Assembly (NCBI GenBank): GCA_009691525.1
Contig: SICG01000016.1
Location: forward strand, 1 to 42,719
DNA from: Candidatus Latescibacterota bacterium
GTDB lineage: Bacteria > Latescibacterota > UBA2968 > UBA8231
DNA length: 42,719 bases
Direction of reading: 5' to 3'
The position numbers and the translations under genes are program-made. Positions 6,283 to 15,042 of the stretch are shown one piece after another (position 1 is the first letter of the stretch; each line of letters opens with the position of its first letter). A model generated the notes under the pieces. The model ran no database searches and was not told where the DNA came from. It saw only the letters and a program-made list of their open reading frames with translations.

Positions 6283-9084
6283 TTATCTCAGGTTCACTTC
6301 GAGTTCGTGGCGGCCGGCCTCCAGCTTCAGGCTCAGCCGCCGGCCCTGGGGCGCATAGCTGTATTCGCCCTCAGCCAGGGGGCGCCCGTCCAACTTCAGG
6401 CTGCGGGGGCGGGTGCCCGCTGCCAAACGCAGAGTGCAGGGAGCACTGACCCGCACCAGGGCACTCAGGCGGCTGGCCCCCTGGTGAAAGACCATATCCA
6501 TCGGCTGGTCGGCGCGGATGAGCTCGGTGCGCAGGTGCAGGTAGGTGCCCCCGATCAGCCCGTACACCGCGGTGGCGGCGCGGGCCCCGCGCCGGGCAAA
6601 GACCAAGCTTGCGTCGCTGCGCATGCCCTCGATATTGAGGGCCTCGGCCTCCAGATCGCGCCATAACACCCAGTCGCTGCTGCCCCCGCGCGTCACCTTC
6701 ACCCCCCGGCCACCGCGGCCGCTTATTTGTTCCGGGCGCAAAGTGGAACGCCCCCCCACCGGCCTGGGCACCAGGATCGCCAGAAAATGCAGGCGCTCCC
6801 CGCGCTGGCTGAGGCTCAGGTAATCGGTGCGTTCGGCCTCCAGCGCCGCCGGGGTGCGCCGCCGCTGGACCTGCGAGGGTTGCAGGCAGTGGACTTCTAG
6901 GCCGCAGCCCTCGCCGTGGATGTAGGCCCAGCCCTCTTCGGCCACTTCCAGGGGGCAGGTGGTGTGTATCAACCACTCGACCTCTGCCGGCGCCAGGGCC
7001 TCCACCTGGTCGGCGACGACAAAATAGTCTGGCTTAATATAGGCGATGCGCCGGCGAAAACCACGCAAGCCTGGATAGGCCCGGCCCGCCTCGCCGGCGG
7101 CAAAATCCAGGACCTCCGAAGAAAAGAACCCCTCGATGCTGCCCTGGTGAGTGCGCGGGTCGGCGAGCCATTGGCTGCCAGTGCGCCGCTGTGGCTGACC
7201 TTCCACCAGCAGGGTGTTGCAGGCAAAGGTGTTGAGGAAATAATTGTCCAGCTCGTACTGGCGCTGCGACAGCTCCGGCTCTCCCGAGGCAGCCTCTGGC
7301 AGTTCGCCACAGAGCAACTGGCCGGCCACCCGCAGGGCAAAGCCGTTCTGATCCCCCCGGTCTTTGCCGGTAGCCGGCCCGGCCCGCAGCCGCAATTCCG
7401 TCCCTTCGTCGCCGCGCAGGAACACCAGGCCCGCATCCTCCAGGTGCAGGGAGGAGCGCGGCGGGGAGGGGGAGGGGGCCAACTGCTCGTCGTACCACAA
7501 ATATTCCCAAGGCCCGTCGAACCACACCTGCCCGCCCAGCGCTCCACCCAGGGGCGCTGCCTGGCCATCGCAGTCGCACTGGAGAAAGTCTGCTCCCAGC
7601 ACCGGGAAGATCTCCACCGCCGCCAGGTGCAGGCCTGGGCCGGGATCACCGCCGGCGCTGAAGCGCACCACCGCCTTGTCAAGCAGATCGCCCTTGGAGA
7701 TTTGGAACCAGGCCGTCCCCTGCGCGGCGGCCGGGAAATCGATGCGCAGCTCGGGCACCCGCAACCGCACCTCAGCGCTGCCCGGCGCCCCACTCCCGCC
7801 GATGGCCAGTTCGGCGTGTTGCTCCAGGGGCAGGATGGCCGGATGTTCACCGGGCCGCACGCCCAGATGACTGAGGCGGAAACCGCCGCCCTGGCCAGCG
7901 GTGCAGAAGGAGAGGCCGTCGATACGGCGCAGTCGCTCCGCGTCACCAACAGCAAAACGCCAGGTGTAGTCGTCGATGGTCAGAGTACAGACTCCCGTCC
8001 CGGCGTCCCAGCCCAGCACCACCGTGTACCAAGTCTGGGGTTTGTACGGGCGGCGGTGCAGCTGGCGGTAGAACCAATCCAGGGGGGTGCCCCGCGGCAC
8101 GGCCAGTCCCTGATGGGCCGCGCTGGCCTGGAGTCCGCCCTCCTGCAAGGCGCTTGCCAGATACAGCAACACGTAGCGGTAGTGATGGGGGGAAGGCGGC
8201 TGAAAGGAGGCCCAGCAACGCGGATGGGGCGGATGCCCCAGGTCAGCGGCGTCGCTGCTGGCCAACAGTTGGGCCGGGTAGGCTCGCAGCCCCGGATCGA
8301 GGCACAGGTCCGGGCCGCCCTGGTGGCGCAGGGCCTCGAAGAAGAGTACGCCCTGGCGCAGCGCGCAGATATCCCACCAACCGGTTCCCTCGCAGAACTC
8401 CCCCTGGTGGCCGAAGCTGGCGGGCAATACCTGGGTCTGGAAGAGCTGGGTCCAGTGCTCGACCCAGCCGGCAGCTTCGGGTTCTTCGGGGAGCAGGGCT
8501 AGGCTGGCCAGCCCGGCGGCGGCCAGGCATACCCAGGCAGCACTGGTGTTGAGCGGTGCGCCTTCCCATTGCAGCCTGAAGGCCCGCACCTGACGGCCGA
8601 GGGCCTGGCGCAGAAGCTGGCTCTCCTGCTCGTCCAGAAAAGCGCCCAGCCAGTCGTAGACCAGGGCCAGCCCGGTCAGCGCGTGGGCAGCCTGGATTCC
8701 GTCGGGCGCAGCGCCGGGACCCCACTGCGGCCAGCCGGCAAATTCCAGGGCCCAGTCCCGGGCGCGGACCGCATAGGCCGGCTCACCGCTGAGCAGATAG
8801 GCAAAGGCCAGCACCTGGCCATAACCTTGCAAGGCGTGGCCGCAGGTGTAGAACTGGTAGTGGGTGCGCAGGTACTCCCGCGAGTACCCACCCTCGTCCT
8901 GGGGCGACGGGGGACCGGGCGGCGGCCGGGAGGGCAGGGGATCGCGCAGCAGGTGGTCGGCGGTCTGGAGCAGGAGGTGATGGCAGGTGGCGTACGGCTC
9001 GCGGGCGGACCGTTCCCGCAGGCGGGGCAGTTCGGCAGCTGTGAAGAAAAGATGGGGGGAGCGGCGAGGCCGGTCCGTCTGCAT
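6283..9084 (-). CDS. Heparinase II/III-like polysaccharide lyase family protein
   Basis: A large protein of 933 residues. The first ~450 residues look like the (alpha/alpha)-toroid of heparinase II/III and DUF4962-type proteins: HYQFYTCGHALQGYG, ALTGLALVYDWLG, and FGHQGEFCEGTGWWDICALRQG. The rest is rich in beta strands, as in the C-terminal beta-sandwich domain, with segments such as RRRIAYIKPDYFVVADQVEA typical of that region. Family members cleave uronic-acid-containing polysaccharides, but the substrate is not readable here. No convincing signal peptide is visible at the N-terminus (MQTDRPRRSPHLFFTAAELP), so it may be cytoplasmic. A weakly supported ATG at 9084 is the start. Confidence 0.75.
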   Translation of the reverse strand: MQTDRPRRSPHLFFTAAELPRLRERSAREPYATCHHLLLQTADHLLRDPLPSRPPPGPPSPQDEGGYSREYLRTHYQFYTCGHALQGYGQVLAFAYLLSGEPAYAVRARDWALEFAGWPQWGPGAAPDGIQAAHALTGLALVYDWLGAFLDEQESQLLRQALGRQVRAFRLQWEGAPLNTSAAWVCLAAAGLASLALLPEEPEAAGWVEHWTQLFQTQVLPASFGHQGEFCEGTGWWDICALRQGVLFFEALRHQGGPDLCLDPGLRAYPAQLLASSDAADLGHPPHPRCWASFQPPSPHHYRYVLLYLASALQEGGLQASAAHQGLAVPRGTPLDWFYRQLHRRPYKPQTWYTVVLGWDAGTGVCTLTIDDYTWRFAVGDAERLRRIDGLSFCTAGQGGGFRLSHLGVRPGEHPAILPLEQHAELAIGGSGAPGSAEVRLRVPELRIDFPAAAQGTAWFQISKGDLLDKAVVRFSAGGDPGPGLHLAAVEIFPVLGADFLQCDCDGQAAPLGGALGGQVWFDGPWEYLWYDEQLAPSPSPPRSSLHLEDAGLVFLRGDEGTELRLRAGPATGKDRGDQNGFALRVAGQLLCGELPEAASGEPELSQRQYELDNYFLNTFACNTLLVEGQPQRRTGSQWLADPRTHQGSIEGFFSSEVLDFAAGEAGRAYPGLRGFRRRIAYIKPDYFVVADQVEALAPAEVEWLIHTTCPLEVAEEGWAYIHGEGCGLEVHCLQPSQVQRRRTPAALEAERTDYLSLSQRGERLHFLAILVPRPVGGRSTLRPEQISGRGGRGVKVTRGGSSDWVLWRDLEAEALNIEGMRSDASLVFARRGARAATAVYGLIGGTYLHLRTELIRADQPMDMVFHQGASRLSALVRVSAPCTLRLAAGTRPRSLKLDGRPLAEGEYSYAPQGRRLSLKLEAGRHELEVNLR

Positions 9085-9189
9085 GGTGGCGGCACTGATT
9101 CGGGAGGGGGTAGAAGGTACCCAGAAGCCAGCAGGCCGTCAATACGCCACCTTGATTTTCCGGTGCGCCCGGCGTATGTTTTGGCCATC

Positions 9190-9669
9190 ATGCTGAAAAC
9201 TACCGCGATCGTCCTGGCCCTGTATCTGGGAGGCTGCGGGGGCGTGGAAGAGCCGACTGAGCTGGTGTCTTATCTGCAGACCCTCCAGCGCTTCCAGCCC
9301 TTTAACCAGCAGGTCCAGCGCTATATCAGCTTCTTCGAGGCACCCGGAAGGCCGGTGACCCAGACCGAGGTCGACGGGGCCCGCACCCTGCTGGCCGATT
9401 ACGCCCAGGCGGTCGAGACCCTCAACACCTCCTCCCTCAAAGGGGATGACCTGCGCGAGGCCCACCACTTCTATGTCCTCACCTGCCAGCACGCCCAGCA
9501 ATTGAGCACCGACACCACCGGCGGCATCAGTCAGCAGACCCGCACCGTGACCTTTGCCCTGCACACCCTGCGGGCCTATATCACCGGACGTTTCTACCCG
9601 GGCCTGGGAGTGATGCTGGCCCACCGGCGAATCGAAGGCAGCCTGCAGCCACCAGCCTGGCCCGAATAA
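9190..9669 (+). CDS. Small putative lipoprotein of unknown function
   Basis: A 159-residue product. The first 16 residues, MLKTTAIVLALYLGGC, form a short lipoprotein signal with a lipobox-like LGGC, so the mature protein would be anchored at Cys16. The rest is a soluble helical domain with no motif I recognise. The frame stays open upstream, but that part is antisense to the heparinase-like gene. ATG 9190 is chosen because the signal peptide begins exactly there. It is transcribed away from the heparinase gene and toward the DUF3124 gene. Confidence 0.6.
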   Translation: MLKTTAIVLALYLGGCGGVEEPTELVSYLQTLQRFQPFNQQVQRYISFFEAPGRPVTQTEVDGARTLLADYAQAVETLNTSSLKGDDLREAHHFYVLTCQHAQQLSTDTTGGISQQTRTVTFALHTLRAYITGRFYPGLGVMLAHRRIEGSLQPPAWPE

Positions 9670-9719
9670 GCCCCGACCCGTTTTTCCCTTCACCCGCACC
9701 TCTATGCCCTTCCCGCTGC

Positions 9720-10280
9720 CTATTCCTGATGGGAACGGCCAAGGCCGAAATTTCGGGTGACCTTGCCGCTGGTCATCAGCGAGATCATGCCGGCGGAAGA
9801 AGTGCCGGTCATCACCGCCTCTACCAAGGGCGGGCTCACCTCTCCTTGCGCCTGCCAGGCGACGATGAAGTTGGCTCCAGTTCCCCCGGTCTGATCCTGT
9901 TCCGCCACCACAAAGCTGACCGTCTCCAAGGGGCTGAGCCCAAGCGGCTGCTCGAGGTAAGTGCGGACCAGTTGCCCTTTGGTATTGTAGTAATCGACCC
10001 GGGTGAGTTCGATCTTTTTTTTGATGTCGATGTTGTGGATGGAGAGCATCGCCGACAGCTCCCTCGTCTGCTGGCTGTCGAAGTAGAAGATGCTCGAATA
10101 GATGGGCACGTAGATGAGCTGGCCCGCGAAGGTGGCCGGAGGCTCGGGGTAAAGCGCCCGGACATCGGGCACCTGTGGGGTCATCGCGCTGGCCGTCCGG
10201 AACTGACCGGCTGATACCTGCGGCTCCGGGCCGCCACAACCCAGCCCCGGGAGCAGGAGCAAACAACCCCACGCCGGCAA
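9720..10280 (-). CDS. DUF3124 family lipoprotein, start one base out of frame with the best RBS/ATG
   Basis: The domain matches DUF3124 in segments such as YVPIYSSIFYFD, LSIHNIDIKKKIELTRVDYYN, LETVSFVVAEQDQTGGTGANFIV and PPLVEAVMTGTSS. The function is unknown; family members are small exported proteins. The N-terminal LLLLPGLGC gives a lipobox. The reading frame starts only at TTG 10280. A well-placed RBS (GGGAG, seven bases ahead) serves an ATG at 10293 instead, which is in a different frame. Removing one T from the five-T run at 10279-10283 would join them into MSRLLPAWGCLLLLPG. This is either a sequence error, a recent frameshift, or slippage. Confidence 0.72.
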   Translation of the reverse strand: MPAWGCLLLLPGLGCGGPEPQVSAGQFRTASAMTPQVPDVRALYPEPPATFAGQLIYVPIYSSIFYFDSQQTRELSAMLSIHNIDIKKKIELTRVDYYNTKGQLVRTYLEQPLGLSPLETVSFVVAEQDQTGGTGANFIVAWQAQGEVSPPLVEAVMTGTSSAGMISLMTSGKVTRNFGLGRSHQE

Positions 10281-10325
10281 AAAGACGACTCATACTCAAT
10301 CTCCCTTGGAAAAACCCCGGCGCGC

Positions 10326-10372
10326 TTGACAGGCGGCACCCGGCGGCAATATTCTGAGACAATTCTGAGACA
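10326..10372 (+). promoter_or_regulatory. Promoter and tandem 11-bp repeats upstream of the antiporter gene
   Basis: TTGACA (10326-10331) and TATTCT (10350-10355) are separated by 18 bases, a good sigma-70-type promoter reading toward the antiporter at 10460. Two exactly adjacent copies of ATTCTGAGACA (10351-10361 and 10362-10372) start inside the -10 element. They may be an operator or a slippage duplication. Confidence 0.55.
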
Positions 10373-10459
10373 CTATAGTTACGCGCTTCGCAGGAGAACA
10401 GGCAGCCATCGACTGATTCTCTCCAGCATTTTCCACCCCCTAGCAGCCAAATAACCGAC

Positions 10460-12424
10460 ATGCCCGAACTCCATTTTCTCCACGACATGGTCGTGCTCTT
10501 CGGCGCGGCCCTCTTGGTCATTGCCCTCAGCAGCCGGCTGCAGATCCCCCCGGTAGTGGGTTTCCTGCTGACCGGCATGGCGGTGGGGCCGCACGGCCTG
10601 GCGCTCATCGACGACACCCACGCTGTGGAGGTCTTCGCCGAGCTGGGAGTGGTGTTCCTGCTCTTCATCGTCGGCCTGGAACTCTCGCCCAGCCGCCTGC
10701 AGCGGCTGGGGCGCATCCTGCTGGTGGGGGGCAGCCTCCAGACCTCCCTGACCATCGTCCTGGCCACCGGGGTGGTGTACCTCCTGGGTTACACCCTGCG
10801 CGAATCCCTGTACTACAGCTTCCTCATCGCCCTGAGCAGCACGGCCATCGTGCTCAAGCTCTACTCCGAGCGCCGCGAGTTGGAGACGCCCCACGGCGAG
10901 GCGGTCATGGGCATTCTGCTTTTCCAGGATTTTCTCATTGTTCCATTACTGATTGTGGTGCCGGTGCTGGCCGGCACCGACACCGCTTCGCCCAGCGAGG
11001 TGGCCCTGCGCTTCGGCGGGGGCCTGCTGGCTGTGGGTCTGGTCTTTGGGGTGGGCCGCTATATCCTGCCCCACTTCCTGCATCTCATCATCCACACCCG
11101 CATCCGCGAACTGGTGGTCATCGGCGCGCTTTTCGCCTGCCTGGGCTCGGCGCTGATCACCGAGTCCCTGGGCTTTTCTTTGGCCCTGGGCGCCTTTGCC
11201 GCTGGCCTGCTGATCGCCGAAACCGACTACCGCTACCAGGTGCTGGCCGAAACCGCACCCTTCCGCGACGTGTTCAACAGCATGTTCTTCATCTCGGTGG
11301 GTATGCTCTTGCGCCTGGATTTCGCCCTCGACAACGCCGGGCTGATCCTGGCGGTGGGCGGCATCGTCATGGCGCTTAAGGCCGGCCCGGCGCTGCTGGC
11401 GGTCAAGGCCCTGTCCTTTCCCTCGCGCACCTGCCTGATCGCCGCCCTGGGGCTGGCCCAGATCAGCGAGTTTTCCTTTGTGCTCATCCAAGCCGGCAAA
11501 GGATACGGTCTGCTAGACGAGTGGCACTACCAACTGTCCATCGCCGCTTCGGTGCTGACCATGCTGCTCACCCCCCTCTTTGTGGTCCTGGCCTCGCCCC
11601 TGGCCAAAAAACTCTTCGGCACCGAGGGCGACGCCGCTACCGAGGACCTGGAGCTACACGAGCCCCCGCAGGTGGTGATCTTCGGCTTTGGCCCCAATGG
11701 CCGCCACCTGGCGCGAGTGCTCAAACTGGAGGGCATCCCCTACAGCATCGTCGACGTCAACGGCCGCACGGTGCGGGAGGCCCGCGCCCAGGGCGAACCC
11801 ATCCTCTTTGGCGATTCCACCCGCCGCGAGATCCAGGAAAAAGCCGGGATCGAGGAGGCGCTCATCGGGGTCTTTGCCATCTCGGACCGCACCGCCCTGC
11901 GCGACAACGTGCGCCTGGCCCGCGCCCTCAACCCAGAACTCTTCATCGTCGCCCGCACCCGCTACCTCACCGAATTTGCGGACCTGCGCCAATGCGGAGC
12001 CGACGCGGTGGTGGCCGAGGAGTTCGGTTCCTCCGCCGAAATACTCAGGTCGGTGCTCATCCACCTGCACATGCCGGGCAACGTGATCCGCGCCGAGATG
12101 CATCGGCTGCGCCAGGAGGCCTATCCACAGGCGAGCCAACCGGCCCCGGCAGCGCTGGCAGCCCTATCGAAGATTCAGATCCGGATCGACACCTTTCTGT
12201 TGGGGACGGATCACGGAGGAGCTGACAAAACCCTGAGCGAATTGGATCTGCAGGGGCGCACCGGCGTCCGGGTAGTGGCCCAGGCACGGGGGGATGGGAT
12301 CGCCGCCCCGCCCGACCAGAACACCCGGCTGGCCCCAGGGGATGTGCTGGTGCTGGCCGGCCCTCACGAGGCAGTGGAGCAGGCTTTCCGCTATCTGGAA
12401 GACCACGCCGCCGATCAGAAGTAA
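10460..12424 (+). CDS. CPA2 family monovalent cation:proton antiporter with TrkA domains (Kef-like)
   Basis: A 654-residue inner-membrane protein. Residues 1 to about 380 form the Na+/H+ exchanger domain with around a dozen hydrophobic helices (for example IPPVVGFLLTGMAVGPHG, VVFLLFIVGLELS). A TrkA-N Rossmann domain begins at about residue 407 (VVIFGFGPNGRHLAR, with GxGxxG), and a TrkA-C-like domain occupies about 565-650. This is the KefB/KefC/YbaL architecture. Such proteins exchange K+ or Na+ for H+ and are gated by nucleotide or ligand binding to the TrkA modules. No ancillary KefF/KefG subunit is adjacent. There is no strong RBS before ATG 10460. Confidence 0.9.
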   Translation: MPELHFLHDMVVLFGAALLVIALSSRLQIPPVVGFLLTGMAVGPHGLALIDDTHAVEVFAELGVVFLLFIVGLELSPSRLQRLGRILLVGGSLQTSLTIVLATGVVYLLGYTLRESLYYSFLIALSSTAIVLKLYSERRELETPHGEAVMGILLFQDFLIVPLLIVVPVLAGTDTASPSEVALRFGGGLLAVGLVFGVGRYILPHFLHLIIHTRIRELVVIGALFACLGSALITESLGFSLALGAFAAGLLIAETDYRYQVLAETAPFRDVFNSMFFISVGMLLRLDFALDNAGLILAVGGIVMALKAGPALLAVKALSFPSRTCLIAALGLAQISEFSFVLIQAGKGYGLLDEWHYQLSIAASVLTMLLTPLFVVLASPLAKKLFGTEGDAATEDLELHEPPQVVIFGFGPNGRHLARVLKLEGIPYSIVDVNGRTVREARAQGEPILFGDSTRREIQEKAGIEEALIGVFAISDRTALRDNVRLARALNPELFIVARTRYLTEFADLRQCGADAVVAEEFGSSAEILRSVLIHLHMPGNVIRAEMHRLRQEAYPQASQPAPAALAALSKIQIRIDTFLLGTDHGGADKTLSELDLQGRTGVRVVAQARGDGIAAPPDQNTRLAPGDVLVLAGPHEAVEQAFRYLEDHAADQK

Positions 12425-12451
12425 GACCAACCGAGAGCAGAGGAGACCGAG

Positions 12452-13399
12452 ATGGAATACCGCTACTTGGGGAAAACCGGCGTGCAGGTGTCGGAGCTGT
12501 GTCTGGGGGTGATGACCTTTGGCGGCCGCACTGACGAGGCCGAGGGAAAGCGCATCGTCCACCGCGCCCTGGAGGCCGGCATCAACTTCGTCGACACGGC
12601 CAATGTCTACAACCAGGGCCGCTCCGAGGAGATCACCGGCAAGGCCCTGGAGGGCGTGCGCGACCAGGTCTTTCTGGCCACCAAGGTCCACGGCAAGATG
12701 GGAGACCGGCCCAATGACGCGGGCAATTCGCGCTACCATATCGTCCGCCAGGTCGAAGCCAGCCTCAAGCGCCTGCGCACCGATCACATCGACCTGTATT
12801 ATTTGCACCGGCCCGATGCCAGCACCGCCGTGGAGGAAGAGATCCGCGCCATGGACGACCTGGTCCGCCAGGGCAAAATCCTCTACGCCGGCACCTCCCA
12901 CTACCAGGCCTGGGTGCTGACCAAAGCCCTCAGCTACGCGGCGCAGGCCGGGTTGGCCCCCTTTGTGGCCGACCAGCCGCGCTACAACGTGGCCAGCCGC
13001 CAGATCGAAGCCGAGTTCCTGCCCTTCTGCAGGGACAGTGGGTACGGCGTGGTGCCGCACAGCCCGCTTTTCGGCGGGGTGTTGACCGGCAAATACCAGC
13101 GCGGCCAGGCCCCACCCCCCGATTCGCGGGCCGGCCAGCCGAACAACAACATGGCCGACCGGTTGACCGAAACCAGCTATGCAGTGGTGGACGGGGTGGG
13201 CGCGGTGGCCCAAGCGCGGGGGAAGAGTATATCGCAGGTGGCCATCCAGTGGACCCTGGCCAACCCGCTGGTCAACTCGATCATCATCGGGCCGCGCACC
13301 CTGGAGCAGTTGGAGGACAACCTGGGCGCCGACGGCTGGCGCCTGGCCCCTGAAGAGGTGGAGCGCCTCAATGCCCTGGCGCCACCGTTGAGGGATTGA
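12452..13399 (+). CDS. Aldo/keto reductase
   Basis: A 315-residue NADPH-dependent oxidoreductase of the AKR superfamily, Kvbeta/YghZ-like in style. The catalytic tetrad is visible: Asp and Tyr in FVDTANVYNQG, Lys in LATKVHG and His in YYLHRPD. The C-terminal cofactor segment IIIGPRTLEQLEDNLGA is also present. It acts on an aldehyde or ketone whose identity cannot be read. The start ATG is preceded by AGAGGAG. The gene follows the antiporter by 27 bases and may share its transcript; a role linked to electrophile stress, as for Kef systems, is a speculative reading of this pairing. Confidence 0.9.
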   Translation: MEYRYLGKTGVQVSELCLGVMTFGGRTDEAEGKRIVHRALEAGINFVDTANVYNQGRSEEITGKALEGVRDQVFLATKVHGKMGDRPNDAGNSRYHIVRQVEASLKRLRTDHIDLYYLHRPDASTAVEEEIRAMDDLVRQGKILYAGTSHYQAWVLTKALSYAAQAGLAPFVADQPRYNVASRQIEAEFLPFCRDSGYGVVPHSPLFGGVLTGKYQRGQAPPPDSRAGQPNNNMADRLTETSYAVVDGVGAVAQARGKSISQVAIQWTLANPLVNSIIIGPRTLEQLEDNLGADGWRLAPEEVERLNALAPPLRD

Positions 13400-13402
13400 C
13401 CA

Positions 13403-13798
13403 TCAAATCCCAAACGCCTTGCGCACCACGGCCAGCAGGCGGTCGGTGCGCACTGGTTTCTTGATCACCCCCAGGGCGCCCTGGAAGGCCTCCTGGCCCT
13501 TGATCTCAGTGGCCATCTCCTCGCTGCACAGGGCCACCTTCACCTTGGAGTCCAGCTTGCGCAGCCGGGCAAAGGTCTCCTCGCCCGATAGGTCGGGCAG
13601 GCCCAGATCCAACAGCACCAGCCCGATCTTGGTCCGCTCCTGGTAGAAGAGCCGCAGCCCCTCAATGGCCGTGCCGGCCTCCAGCACCGTGAAGCCGTAG
13701 TACTCAAGCTGTCGGCTCAGGGTGCTGCGGGCCATGGGCTGGTCGTCGATGACTAAGATGGACTTGGTCGGTTTGGTGACCGGCGGCTTGAGCGTCAC
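13403..13798 (-). CDS. Stand-alone CheY-like response regulator receiver protein
   Basis: A single receiver domain of 131 residues with no output domain. The acidic pair is D18-D19 (VIDDQP), the phosphoacceptor D64 (LLDLGLPD), the switch Ser S92 (ALCSEE) and the conserved Lys K114 (IKKPV). Such proteins act by binding a partner when phosphorylated or by relaying phosphate; no kinase gene is nearby. GTG 13798 overlaps the stop of the upstream oxygenase gene by four bases (GTGA), so translation is probably coupled. The partner of this receiver is unknown. Confidence 0.9.
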   Translation of the reverse strand: MTLKPPVTKPTKSILVIDDQPMARSTLSRQLEYYGFTVLEAGTAIEGLRLFYQERTKIGLVLLDLGLPDLSGEETFARLRKLDSKVKVALCSEEMATEIKGQEAFQGALGVIKKPVRTDRLLAVVRKAFGI

Positions 13799-14643
13799 AC
13801 CCTGATTCCCTGCGCCTCAGGCCGCCACGCCCACCCCTCCCTCACCTCCACCACCGGCTGGCCCTGGTGATCCACCCACACCCCGCAGGGCCCGCCTCCC
13901 TCGCTGATCTCCAGCCACAACTCCCGGCCGTCCATACTCAGGGCCGGCTGATAGTACTTGGCCACCTGGCGGGCGTCGGCGCTGATATAATGACCGGTGA
14001 TGGCGCAGCGGAAACGGTCGGCGCTGGTATTGGGCGGGCTGCCGTGAATCAGCGAACCATTAAAAAAGATCACATCCCCCGGTTCCATAGGCACCAACAC
14101 CGCCTCCAGGCCCGCCGGCACCGGCACCCCCACATCGGTGAAACTCAGGGTGGTGTCGGCCTTCTGGGTGCAGAGCATGGGCAACTGGTGACTGCCGGGC
14201 ACCACCTGCAGACAGCCATTGCCCTCGTCGGCCGGCTCAAGGGCCATCCACGCCGCCATACAGGTGCCTGGCTGCGCCTTGAGGTAGAACTGGTCCTGAT
14301 GCAGGGCCTGGCCCCGGGAGCCGGGCGGCTTGAAATAGACCATGCCCTGCACCAGCAAGGGCGCCTGCCCGCTCAGCAAGGTCATCCAGTGGGCGATACG
14401 CGCATCGGTCAGACACTGGCGGCCCAGCGGGTCCCAGCGCTGGATGTGGGTCATGCGCGGGTATTTCAGAATCGGGTCGCTCTTATCGGTATCCACCCCC
14501 AGATGGTCTAACGGATAGGTGCCGCTGGTGCGCAGCTGCATGAAATGTTCCAGGTGTTGTGCCGCTTCGGCCGGCGAGAAGAGCCCGCGGGCCAGCAGGT
14601 AGCCCTCCTTCTGGTACTGGTCGAGCAGGATTTCCTCTGACAT
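13795..14643 (-). CDS. Phytanoyl-CoA dioxygenase (PhyH) family protein
   Basis: A 282-residue Fe(II)/2-oxoglutarate oxygenase homologue. The metal site reads ALHQDQFYL (HxD) with a distal His in LIHGSPPNTS, and the 2-oxoglutarate-binding Arg is probably in RFRCAITGHY. The reaction is presumably hydroxylation of a small molecule; the family is expanded in Latescibacterota and Poribacteria-type genomes, and substrates are mostly unknown. The start is ATG 14643, six bases after AAGGAG; the frame continues upstream without RBS support. The stop overlaps the start of the receiver gene. Confidence 0.88.
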   Translation of the reverse strand: MSEEILLDQYQKEGYLLARGLFSPAEAAQHLEHFMQLRTSGTYPLDHLGVDTDKSDPILKYPRMTHIQRWDPLGRQCLTDARIAHWMTLLSGQAPLLVQGMVYFKPPGSRGQALHQDQFYLKAQPGTCMAAWMALEPADEGNGCLQVVPGSHQLPMLCTQKADTTLSFTDVGVPVPAGLEAVLVPMEPGDVIFFNGSLIHGSPPNTSADRFRCAITGHYISADARQVAKYYQPALSMDGRELWLEISEGGGPCGVWVDHQGQPVVEVREGWAWRPEAQGIRV

Positions 14644-14770
14644 GTCGAACTCCTTGTGATTACGGGCACCGGATATTTCAAGGTAGTGCAGGGGACCAGC
14701 AACTACAAGAAAGCCGCCGTGGACCTTCACTTGGTCTTTGGCAGCCCCGGTGCTACATTGGGTCCCTGCA

Positions 14771-15022
14771 GTGGGGAGCGGTGATCAGGAGGGCCGGGGA
14801 TGCCCTGTAGGTGTTTCCCGGGGAGTGGACGGGAAGGGAAGTCCGCGTAATGGGGGGTGGGGCAGCGGAGCCAGAGCGAGCGAGTGGACGCAACACCATA
14901 TAGATGGTGTTGCGGGGGCCGGGTCGTAGAGACGCCCCAAGAATTCGGCGCCGCACCCCATACGTTGGGGTGCGGCGGGACGCGCCTGGGGAAACACCGA
15001 AAGGGTATTCCCGGACCGACCC
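14771..15022 (+). repeat. Dispersed structured repeat, copy 1, with two extra internal hairpins
   Basis: This copy fills most of the 399-base gap between the PhyH gene and the epimerase gene. The outer arms GGTGTTTCCC (14810-14819) and GGGAAACACC (14989-14998) are perfect 10-bp complements. Inside are the shared blocks GGGAAGGGAAGTCCGCG and AGCGGAGCCAGAGCGAGCGAG. About 90 bases absent from copies 2 and 3 follow, holding perfect hairpins at 14889-14914 (11 bp, loop ATAG) and 14949-14977 (12 bp, loop TACGT). It ends about 20 bases before the epimerase ATG. Several short frames across it are not believable as genes. Confidence 0.75.
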
Positions 15023-15042
15023 CCACAAAAACAGGAGCACAT

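Noticed and set aside
5082-6449. 455-residue plus-strand frame
   Set aside because: Antisense to purC, which is certain from its motifs.
6916-8502. 528-residue plus-strand frame
   Set aside because: Antisense to the heparinase-like gene, no start signal and no recognisable domain; high GC makes long shadow frames common here.
9139-10767. 542-residue minus-strand frame
   Set aside because: Crosses four other genes' regions in the wrong frame; only its segment near 10293 matters, as the ATG of the DUF3124 question.
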